Source of the DNA: an uncultured Chloroflexota bacterium
GTDB lineage: Bacteria; Chloroflexota; Dehalococcoidia; CAUJGQ01
Direction: 5' to 3'
Length of the DNA: 27,260 nucleotides
Assembly: GCA_937879875.1 (NCBI GenBank)
Contig: CALFMN010000151.1
Location: 1-27,260 of the forward strand
Part shown: piece by piece, positions 1 through 6,839 of the stretch
How positions within the stretch are numbered: position 1 is the stretch's first letter
Layout: each line of letters starts with the position of its first letter
Program-made: the position numbers and the translations under genes
Notes under the pieces: generated by a model
Told to the model about the DNA's origin: nothing
The model's input: the letters and a program-made list of their open reading frames with translations, nothing else
Database searches by the model: none

Positions 1-1368
1 GGCGATACGCGAGGGCAAACCGGCCCGGCGGTCACGCCATCCGCGGCGCCGCGGACCGCGGCGTCTGCCACGCCCACGCCGCAGCCGCCGATCTCCGGCG
101 GCGCCGCAGCCCAGCCGGCGCCGCCGATCCAAAACGAGGATGCGGTGCGAGCCGTGCTGCCGGCGGACTTGCAGGGCGCGACGCGGCTGCCGGTACGCAA
201 GTGGGCACGGGCGGATATGCCCGACGCGCCCGGCGGCTACATCGTCTTCATCGCCACGATTTATCCACGCCTGGAGGACGGCAGTGAGTGGCTGCTCGTC
301 AACTATCTGCAATGGGACGGGCAGGAATGGGCGCTCGGCCTGTCAAACTACCCCGGCGTGCAGCTCAAGGGCGACGACACCTGGCTGGCGGAGAACCTGA
401 CCGATATCAGCGCCCTCGCCAGCCCGCCAGGCCAAAGCTACCGTGTCTTCACCGTGGGCTACACGGCGGATGGCGCCTTCAGCGACAGCCTGCACCGCAC
501 CGAGACGGTGGTGCAGATCTACGACCTGACGCTGACCACCGCCTGGTCGCGCGTCGATGCGTTGCAGGACATCGATACCAGCCACGCCGCCTACACGCTT
601 GAGCACGGCGAGAACGTCGATTGGACGTTCAAAGACATCGACGGGGACGGCATCAGCGAGCTGGTGGCAACCGTGACGGACACCGATACGGTGACACTCG
701 CGGCGGGGGTGGCGCCTGACCCCTCGCTGCCCGCGGCCGGCACGACGACGAGCGTTGCGACCGAGATCTACAAGTGGAGCAACGGCGTGTTCTCCTTGCA
801 GTCGGTCGGGGCGCCGCTGACTGCTGCCGCCAGTCCCACGCCCGCGCCGGCGACGACGCCGACACCCGCGCCCGCTGCGCCGAGCAGGACCGCCACGCCG
901 CCGGCCGCGCGAACGTCCCCTACGTCCACGCCGGCTGCAGCGGGAGGAAGCTTCCCGAACTCGGCCTGTCCGCCCGTGGCCGGCTATCCGCCGGGCGTGC
1001 CGGCGTTGCCGGCCGGCGCGGGCCAGATCGTGACGTTGCCGTCAGGTCTGCAATACCAGGACATCAGCGCGGGCAGCGGTGCGGCGGCACAGCCGGGCCA
1101 GACCGTCACGGTCAACTACACCGGCTATCTCGACAACGGCCTGGTCTTCGACCGTTCGCCCGGCCAAAGCGGACAGCCGACCAGCTTCCCCCTCGGCTTC
1201 GGCGAGGTAGTGAACGGGCTCGATCTCGGCATCGCCGGCATGAACGTCGGCGGCAAGCGCCGCATCATCGTGCCGTACGCGCTCGGCTACGGCGCCGCCG
1301 GGCAGGCGCCCGTAATTCCGCCCTGCGCGCGGCTGACCTACGACGTGGAGCTGCTGAGCGCGCAGTAG
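1..1368 (+). CDS. Secreted protein with C-terminal FKBP-type peptidyl-prolyl cis-trans isomerase domain (5' end cut off)
   Basis: The reading frame is open from the first base of the window, so the gene starts upstream; the first internal start codon (GTG at 145) is probably not the real one. Residues before it are a Pro/Ala/Thr-rich linker. A central globular region of about 220 residues follows, with an acidic DIDGDGISE segment that resembles a calcium-binding loop. A second Pro/Ala/Thr linker comes at about 820-950, then an FKBP domain at about 1015-1365, recognisable from LPSGLQYQDI, GQTVTVNYTGYL, FDRS, GEVVNGLDLGIAGM, GGKRRIIVP and YDVELL. FKBPs isomerise Xaa-Pro bonds. The linkers suggest an extracytoplasmic protein, but the signal peptide lies outside the window. 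The central domain is not recognised. The gene converges on the molybdoenzyme gene across a palindromic repeat. Confidence 0.85.
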   Translation, partial: GDTRGQTGPAVTPSAAPRTAASATPTPQPPISGGAAAQPAPPIQNEDAVRAVLPADLQGATRLPVRKWARADMPDAPGGYIVFIATIYPRLEDGSEWLLVNYLQWDGQEWALGLSNYPGVQLKGDDTWLAENLTDISALASPPGQSYRVFTVGYTADGAFSDSLHRTETVVQIYDLTLTTAWSRVDALQDIDTSHAAYTLEHGENVDWTFKDIDGDGISELVATVTDTDTVTLAAGVAPDPSLPAAGTTTSVATEIYKWSNGVFSLQSVGAPLTAAASPTPAPATTPTPAPAAPSRTATPPAARTSPTSTPAAAGGSFPNSACPPVAGYPPGVPALPAGAGQIVTLPSGLQYQDISAGSGAAAQPGQTVTVNYTGYLDNGLVFDRSPGQSGQPTSFPLGFGEVVNGLDLGIAGMNVGGKRRIIVPYALGYGAAGQAPVIPPCARLTYDVELLSAQ

Positions 1369-1442
1369 CGCGGTGGCTCGGAGCGATCCGAGGGGCACAG
1401 GTTACCCAACGGCGCTAACCCGCTATCCTCTCGCTGATTCTC

Positions 1443-1537
1443 CCGATGATCGCCCCCTTCTCTCCCATACACCAAGGTCTGGAGATCTGCCGGATTCAAA
1501 GAGCGTATGGGAGAGAAGGGGGACGGGGGGTTATGAG
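1443..1537. repeat. Palindromic dispersed repeat, family TCTCCCATAC, copy 1
   Basis: An 18-base arm at 1453-1470 (CCCCCTTCTCTCCCATAC) is matched perfectly by its reverse complement at 1505-1522, with a 34-base loop. The arms and their outer flanks are shared with a second copy at 15112-15202, while the loops differ. Both copies lie between convergent gene ends, so a bidirectional terminator role is possible. The outer right edge overlaps the TAA stop codon (1531-1533) of the molybdoenzyme gene. Confidence 0.75.
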
Positions 1538-3879
1538 GGCCGTCCCGCTGCCTGAATCGTGCGCCAGACGCGCTCGGGCTTGAGCGGCATGTCGATGTGC
1601 TTGATGCCCAGCGGCTTCAGCGCATCGACCACGGCGCTGACGACCGTGGGCGAGGCCGCGATCGTGCCCGCCTCGCCGATACCCTTGGCGCCGAGCGGGT
1701 TCATCGGATTCGGCGTCACGGTCCTGTCCAGCTCGAAGGTCGGGAAGTCCTCGGCGTGCGGCAGCGCGTAGTCCATCAGCGTGCCGCTGATCAGCTGGCC
1801 GTTCTCGTCGTAGACCACATCCTCGTAGAACGCCTGGCCGATGCCCTGCGCCACGCCGCCGTGCACCTGGCCGGCAACGAGCAGCGGGCTGATCACCGTG
1901 CCGCAGTCGTCCACGGCCACGTACTTCTTCAGCGCGATCTGGCCGGTCGCGCTGTCCACCTCGACCACGGCCGCATGCACGCCGAAGGGGAAGGCGAAGT
2001 TCGGCGGCTCGAAGTAGCTGATCGCTTCGAGGCCGGGCTCGGTGTCCGGCGGGAAAGCGGCGGGGAAGTAGGCCGCCGCGGCAACCTCGCCGATCGTCAC
2101 GCCTTTATCCGGCGAGCCCTTCACCCAGACACGGCCGCCGCTGACGTCGAGATCGTCCTCGTTCGCGTCCATCATGTTGGCCGCGAACCGCTTCATCTTC
2201 TCCTTGACCTTGTTGATCGACATCAAGATCGCCGCGCCGCCGACCGTCGTGCCGCGGCTGCCGAAGGTGCCGACCCCGTGCGCGACTTTGTCCGTATCGC
2301 TGTGGATCACGCGGATGTTCTCCATCGGTACGCCGAACTCATCGGCCACGATCTGCGCGAAGCTCGTCTCCTGCCCCTGGCCGTGCGGCGAGGTGCCGGT
2401 GTGCACGGTGACCATGCCCGTGCGCTCGATGGTGACCTTGCCCATCTCCCAGCCGCCGACGCCCGGCAGCGCCGCCGAGGGGCCGAAACCGCAGATCTCC
2501 GTCCAGGTCGAGACGCCGATGCCGGTGTACTTGCCGTTCTCCGGCCCGCCCTTCTGCTGCTCACGCACGCGGTCGTAGCCGATCATTTGCAGCGCTTTCT
2601 CCAGCGCCGGGCCGTAGTTGGCGCTTTCGTAGAGCATGCCGCTGGCGGTTTGGTACGGAAACGCTTCGGTGGGAATCAGGTTGCGGCGGCGCAGCTCGAC
2701 CGGGTCCATGTTCAGCTCGCGCGCCAGCAAGTCCATCATCCGCTCGATGTAATACGTCGCCTCCGGCCGCCCGGCGCCGCGATAGGCACCTGTCGAAGTC
2801 TTGTTCGTGAACAGGCCGTAGATGTCGCAGTGCAGGGCGGGGATCGTGTACACGCCGGTCAGCATCAGGCCGGAGAGCGTCGGCACGACATTGCCGAAGA
2901 AGCCCTGATAGGCGCCGAGATCTGCCAGAATCTTGACCCGCAGGCCGGTGACCTTGCCGTCCTTCGTGGCCGCGATCTCGTACTCGCCGAGCTGCCCGCG
3001 GCCGTGGACGGTCGCCTGGAAGTTCTCGGAGCGCGTCTCGACGTACTTCACCGGCCGGCCGAGCCGCCTCGACAGCACGCAGCAGAGCACTTCCTCGGGA
3101 TACAAATCGGCTTTCACGCCGAAGCCGCCGCCCACTTCCGGCGCGATCACGCGCACGTGATTCTCCGGCATACCGAGCATGCCGCCGATGATCGGCTTGA
3201 GCAGGTGCGGCGCCTGCGTCGAGGTCCAGAGCGTGAGGTGATCTTCGCCGGGCTGGTAGTCGGCGAGGATCGCGCGTGTCTCCAGCGGCACACCCTGCAG
3301 CCGCTGGCTCTCCATACGTTGTTTGACGACAATGCCGGCGTTCGCAAACGCCTCGTCCACCTCGCCGGTGTGCAGCGTCCAGTAAAAGGCGACGTTGTCG
3401 TCGAACTGGTCGTGGACTTTGGGCGCGCCCGGCTGCATCGCCGCTTCGAGATCGACGACGGCCGGCAGCTCCTCGAACTCAACCTCGATCGCGTCCACCG
3501 CGTCGCGCGCCTGGTAGCGGTCTTCGGCCACGACGACGGCGATCGGATCGCCGACGTGCCGCGCCTTGTCCTTCGTCAGCACGTTGCGCGGGGCGATCTT
3601 CGTGTCGGGTGTGGCGGGCGCGGCGGGCATCGGCCCGAGCACGTCGGTCAGGTCGTCGGCGGTGAGCACCGCGACCACGCCCGGCATACTTTTCGCCGCC
3701 GACGTGTCGATGCGGGTGATGCGGGCATGGCCGTACTCGCTGCGGCGCACGGCCATGTGCAGGCCGCGCATCAGTTGGATGTCGTCGGTGTACTGGCCGT
3801 TGCCGGTGATCAGCCGGGGGTCTTCGCGCCGTTTCACGCGTGCGCCGACCAGCTTGGGGATGTCGACCTGGCTCGTCAT
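1531..3879 (-). CDS. Xanthine dehydrogenase family molybdopterin-binding large subunit (form II CoxL-like)
   Basis: A 782-residue protein, full length for the large (molybdenum) subunit of the xanthine oxidase / CO dehydrogenase family. The N-terminal aldehyde-oxidase a/b hammerhead domain begins with the RREDPRLITGNGQYTDDI motif. Cofactor-binding GGGFGVK is at residues 250-256. The active-site loop AYRGAGR at 365-371 is the form II type rather than the AYxCSFR loop of true aerobic CO dehydrogenase. The catalytic Glu in GAKGIGE is at about residue 736. The ATG has AGGAGG eight bases upstream. These enzymes normally work with a FAD subunit and a 2Fe-2S subunit, which are absent on both sides here, so partners must be encoded elsewhere. 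The substrate cannot be told from sequence; an aldehyde or N-heterocycle is more likely than CO. Confidence 0.93.
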   Translation of the reverse strand: MTSQVDIPKLVGARVKRREDPRLITGNGQYTDDIQLMRGLHMAVRRSEYGHARITRIDTSAAKSMPGVVAVLTADDLTDVLGPMPAAPATPDTKIAPRNVLTKDKARHVGDPIAVVVAEDRYQARDAVDAIEVEFEELPAVVDLEAAMQPGAPKVHDQFDDNVAFYWTLHTGEVDEAFANAGIVVKQRMESQRLQGVPLETRAILADYQPGEDHLTLWTSTQAPHLLKPIIGGMLGMPENHVRVIAPEVGGGFGVKADLYPEEVLCCVLSRRLGRPVKYVETRSENFQATVHGRGQLGEYEIAATKDGKVTGLRVKILADLGAYQGFFGNVVPTLSGLMLTGVYTIPALHCDIYGLFTNKTSTGAYRGAGRPEATYYIERMMDLLARELNMDPVELRRRNLIPTEAFPYQTASGMLYESANYGPALEKALQMIGYDRVREQQKGGPENGKYTGIGVSTWTEICGFGPSAALPGVGGWEMGKVTIERTGMVTVHTGTSPHGQGQETSFAQIVADEFGVPMENIRVIHSDTDKVAHGVGTFGSRGTTVGGAAILMSINKVKEKMKRFAANMMDANEDDLDVSGGRVWVKGSPDKGVTIGEVAAAAYFPAAFPPDTEPGLEAISYFEPPNFAFPFGVHAAVVEVDSATGQIALKKYVAVDDCGTVISPLLVAGQVHGGVAQGIGQAFYEDVVYDENGQLISGTLMDYALPHAEDFPTFELDRTVTPNPMNPLGAKGIGEAGTIAASPTVVSAVVDALKPLGIKHIDMPLKPERVWRTIQAAGRPS

Positions 3880-4066
3880 GGAGACCGCCTCCTGTTGTCC
3901 GTACCGCTGGATTCACAGCCGCCGATCGGACGCCCGTGGACGCTCAGCAGCGGGGCCGCGAGCTGGCTTTGAATCCATCTCCTACCACGTAGCCCCACGA
4001 TTCTGAGCGGCGGTCAGAGCGAAGTCAAGGTGAATGTACGCCCGGTTACGGATCGGTGGCCGCTCG
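3880..4066. other. Intergenic region upstream of the molybdoenzyme gene
   Basis: It separates the molybdoenzyme gene from the preceding electron-transfer operon on the same strand. It holds the AGGAGG ribosome binding site next to 3879. I see no convincing terminator or promoter, so read-through from the operon cannot be excluded. Confidence 0.4.
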
Positions 4067-4144
4067 TCACAGCCGATCGTGCAGCAGCAAGACGATGCCG
4101 AGCGCCAGTACGAGGAGCAGAAACAGCGTGTGCCAGGCACTCAT
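4067..4144 (-). CDS. 25-residue single-span membrane peptide, last gene of the electron-transfer operon
   Basis: ATG at 4144 is preceded by GGAGG five bases away. The 25 codons encode a short polar start (MSAWHT), about 17 hydrophobic residues rich in Leu, Val, Ile and Ala, and a charged end (HDRL) before TGA. It lies 30 bases after the stop of the cytochrome b gene on the same strand. Small single-span subunits of this kind are common accessory parts of membrane cytochrome complexes, for example CydX. That comparison is by size, shape and position only; I see no sequence similarity to a named family. The good ribosome binding site, position and membrane-helix composition argue that it is real, but it is short enough to be chance. 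Confidence 0.55.
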   Translation of the reverse strand: MSAWHTLFLLLVLALGIVLLLHDRL

Positions 4145-4174
4145 CGCAACCTCCGATCCGCCGGCGCGCCGCCG

Positions 4175-5047
4175 TCACTTGAAGCGGTGGTCGACCAGCA
4201 GCGAGACGAGGATATGAATCGAGGCGAGAATCAATCCTGCCTCGGTGAGCCGCACGTGCACGAGCCACCACCAGTCGAGCAAGCGGCGCGCCGCCGTGCG
4301 CCGCCGCAGCGTGCTCAGCAACTCGCCGCGCCGCATCAAGATTACGGCGACCCGATCGAACTCGGCCTGTTCCGCCGCGGGCACCGGGGCGCGGGCGGTC
4401 TGCAGGCGTTGCATGGCGACGGCGGGCGGCCGCATGGGCAAGGGGCGGCGCAGCATCTCCTGATAGGTCGCGACGAACGGCTCGGACTTCATCGCGACGA
4501 ACGCCGCCGCCTCGACCTCCAGTGCCGCGATCCGCTCTCGTAGCCGCGCCGGCGGATCGTAGTCCTTCAAACCCGCCAGAATGCGCGGCACGATCAGGTA
4601 ACAGACGCGGCCGAGCACACCCGTCAGGCCGGTGAACAACAGCAGGAACATCGCGGCGTTGGCAAGGCGCATGTTGGCGCTGAAACGCTGGCGTGAGTGA
4701 TACCAGATGAACAGCAGCCCCAGCGCGCCGAGGTAGACGTGCGCCCACAGCCACGAATCGAGCACGCCCAGCCCGCCGATGAACAGCCGCTTGCGAAAGG
4801 TGTAGGCGGCGGAGGCGAAGATAAACACCGCGCCGACCTCGCCCAGCCGCACGGCGGTCAGGTCGAAGCCGCCGATGGTGATGAAGTCGCCCTCGGTGCC
4901 GTGCAAATAGAAGATCCCGCCGCCGACGATCAGCGCGAACACCAGCCAGAACAGATGCGCCCGGCTGAGCGGCAGACGGTAGCGGCGCCACAGTGGCGGC
5001 TTCGTCTCGCCGGGCTGCGACGGCGCCTGCTCGGCTGGTGAATGCAT
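4175..5047 (-). CDS. Di-heme cytochrome b-like integral membrane protein
   Basis: A 290-residue protein with about five hydrophobic helices (near 31-50, 65-85, 98-117, 131-156 and 262-286). Two helices each hold a pair of His separated by 14 residues: H103/H117 and H264/H278. This is the spacing that binds two stacked b hemes in cytochrome b of bc1-type complexes, so two transmembrane hemes are likely. The loop between helices four and five (about 160-260) is charged and partly helical. I chose the ATG at 5047, four bases after the stop of the Fe-S gene, with GGAAGG nine bases upstream; a TTG one codon earlier is possible. It is the probable membrane electron acceptor or donor for the two upstream gene products. 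The partner (quinone or other) is unknown. Confidence 0.75.
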   Translation of the reverse strand: MHSPAEQAPSQPGETKPPLWRRYRLPLSRAHLFWLVFALIVGGGIFYLHGTEGDFITIGGFDLTAVRLGEVGAVFIFASAAYTFRKRLFIGGLGVLDSWLWAHVYLGALGLLFIWYHSRQRFSANMRLANAAMFLLLFTGLTGVLGRVCYLIVPRILAGLKDYDPPARLRERIAALEVEAAAFVAMKSEPFVATYQEMLRRPLPMRPPAVAMQRLQTARAPVPAAEQAEFDRVAVILMRRGELLSTLRRRTAARRLLDWWWLVHVRLTEAGLILASIHILVSLLVDHRFK

Positions 5048-5051
5048 CAAG

Positions 5052-6839
5052 CTACGCCTTCCGCGGCCGCGCCGCCGTGGGCGTCAACGCGATCTTCTCC
5101 CCATCGCCGAAGAAGCGGGCGCCGTCGGCACGGAAGGCCGCGCCGGTCGGGCAGTTGCGCACGCAGGCCGGCCCGTCTTTGTGGCCGGCGCACAGATCGC
5201 ACTTCACGGCGACCTTCTGCCGCAGATCGTCCTGGTCGAAGGTTACGGCGCCCATCTCCCGTGGCTTCGCGAAGTTCAACAGCCGCTGCCAGAGGCTGCT
5301 CTCTGCTTTCTCGGTTGCGATCATCTGCTGCACGTCGGCCATGCGGATGTTGTCGTAGGGGCAACGCTCGGCGCAGGCGCCGCAGCCGATGCAGTTGTTG
5401 TTGATCACGATCGTGCCGTCTGCATTGCGCACGATGCCGTCGACCGGGCAGAGCAGGCAGAGCGGGTCATCGCAGTGCCGGCAGGCCGTTGCGATCAGAT
5501 ACGGCCCGACGGTGAGGCCGCGCCGTTCCAGCCGCGGGTGGCCGTGGCGGCGCACGCAGGCATCGACGCAGTTGTTGCAGTCGATGCACAGCCGTTCGTC
5601 GATCACAAGCAGCGAGTGGCTTTGCAGCACGCCGCCGTCGAGCAAGGCTTCGAGATGCGCCGCGCCAGGCAAGGCCGCTCCGCCGAGGGCACGGGTCGCT
5701 CCCTGCGCATGCGCCTGGCCGGCAGCCTCGATGCGCTCGCGGAAGGGCGGATAGGCGTTGCGCATCGCCTCGACGTCGATCTGGTCGATCAGCGCCAGTT
5801 CGCAGCGGGTATTCGCGCTGAGCGTGGTGCCGCGCGGTCCCGCCGCGGGCAGCGCCCAGTCCACGAAGTAGCCGCCGTCGTGCAGGTAGGTGAGCACACG
5901 CTCCTCGCCGTCCGCGACGCTGCCGCTCACCTTGACGAACCCGCTCAGTACCAGGTGCAACGCGGTGGCGGCGTTGCCGGCGCGGGCGATGATCGCGCCG
6001 CGTTCGTAGCTGCGCACGGTGATGCGGTCGCTCAGCCAGGCGAGCGCCTCGTCGCTCAACTCCTGCAACAGGTCAACCCGGCGCAGACCGGCGCCAAGCT
6101 CGAAGCGGGCGTGAATCAGCGCGAGCCGCTCGGCGAAGGGCGTCGACTCGGCCATCAGCCGGCGCAGCGCCGCCGCCGAGGCGACGAGCAGCGTGCAATC
6201 CTGCGTTGCGGTCACGGTCGCCGGGTTTGGGCGGTCGGAGAGGATGCCGAACTCGCCGAAGAAGTGCGCCGGGCCGAGGTTGAGCAACGGTATCTGCCGG
6301 CCATCTGCCGCCACTGCGCTGGTCTGCGCGGCGCCGGCGAGGATCAGGCAGAGGTCGTTGCTGTACTCGCCCTCGCGCGCCAGTACGACACCCGCGGGCT
6401 GGCGATGCAGCGCGACGCGCGGAATGAAGGCGCGCAGTTGATCGCGCGAGACGTCGGCAAAGAGCGGCAGCCGGCCGAGCGCGTCGGCGAGCGTACCATG
6501 CGTCCAGCCGGAGGGTACGGCGCCGCCGGGCGCGTGCAGCAGAATCGGCTCGTCCTCCGGCGGAGCGTCGAGCCGCAGCTTGGTGGCGAAGACCAGCCGC
6601 ATGCGGCTGATGTCCGCCGGACAGACGGGCACGCAGGCGCCGCACTGCGTGCAATCCAGCGTGAAGCGTAGCACCCGCTCGGAGAGCGGCCCGCCGGATG
6701 CGGCGTCGTTCATCTCGCCGATCTGCATCAGGCCCGATTCGGGCAGCGGACAGGCGCGCATGCAGAGGTGACAGCCGATGCAGGCATCCAGCTCGTAGGA
6801 GACGGAATCGGCCAGTTCCGCGTAGAAGTCCACGCTCAC
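5052..6839 (-). CDS. Iron-sulfur electron-transfer protein with six 4Fe-4S motifs and two cyclic-nucleotide-binding-like domains
   Basis: A 595-residue multidomain protein. Two N-terminal 4Fe-4S motifs use C20/23/26/30 and C63/66/69/73. A first cNMP-binding-like domain at about 125-240 carries FGEFGILSDRPNPATV, where the Arg of the usual phosphate cassette is replaced by Asn. A second such domain at about 256-370 keeps GPRGTT but has lost the Glu. The C-terminal part, about 412-570, is a DmsB/HycB-like ferredoxin with 16 Cys in four groups (418-428, 453-464, 483-493, 547-563). Twenty-four ligand Cys imply up to six clusters, a long electron wire. The GTG start overlaps the stop of the upstream gene by four bases (GTGA), which indicates translational coupling. 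No signal peptide is visible, so it is probably on the cytoplasmic face, linking the flavoprotein to the cytochrome b. Ligand binding by the cNMP domains is uncertain. Confidence 0.88.
   Translation of the reverse strand: MSVDFYAELADSVSYELDACIGCHLCMRACPLPESGLMQIGEMNDAASGGPLSERVLRFTLDCTQCGACVPVCPADISRMRLVFATKLRLDAPPEDEPILLHAPGGAVPSGWTHGTLADALGRLPLFADVSRDQLRAFIPRVALHRQPAGVVLAREGEYSNDLCLILAGAAQTSAVAADGRQIPLLNLGPAHFFGEFGILSDRPNPATVTATQDCTLLVASAAALRRLMAESTPFAERLALIHARFELGAGLRRVDLLQELSDEALAWLSDRITVRSYERGAIIARAGNAATALHLVLSGFVKVSGSVADGEERVLTYLHDGGYFVDWALPAAGPRGTTLSANTRCELALIDQIDVEAMRNAYPPFRERIEAAGQAHAQGATRALGGAALPGAAHLEALLDGGVLQSHSLLVIDERLCIDCNNCVDACVRRHGHPRLERRGLTVGPYLIATACRHCDDPLCLLCPVDGIVRNADGTIVINNNCIGCGACAERCPYDNIRMADVQQMIATEKAESSLWQRLLNFAKPREMGAVTFDQDDLRQKVAVKCDLCAGHKDGPACVRNCPTGAAFRADGARFFGDGEKIALTPTAARPRKA

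Noticed and set aside
1597..3972. A 791-codon open frame antisense to the molybdoenzyme gene
   Set aside because: It is a GC-bias shadow: its residues are rich in Arg, Ala, Val and His with no motif, while the minus-strand frame has full family similarity and a proper ribosome binding site.
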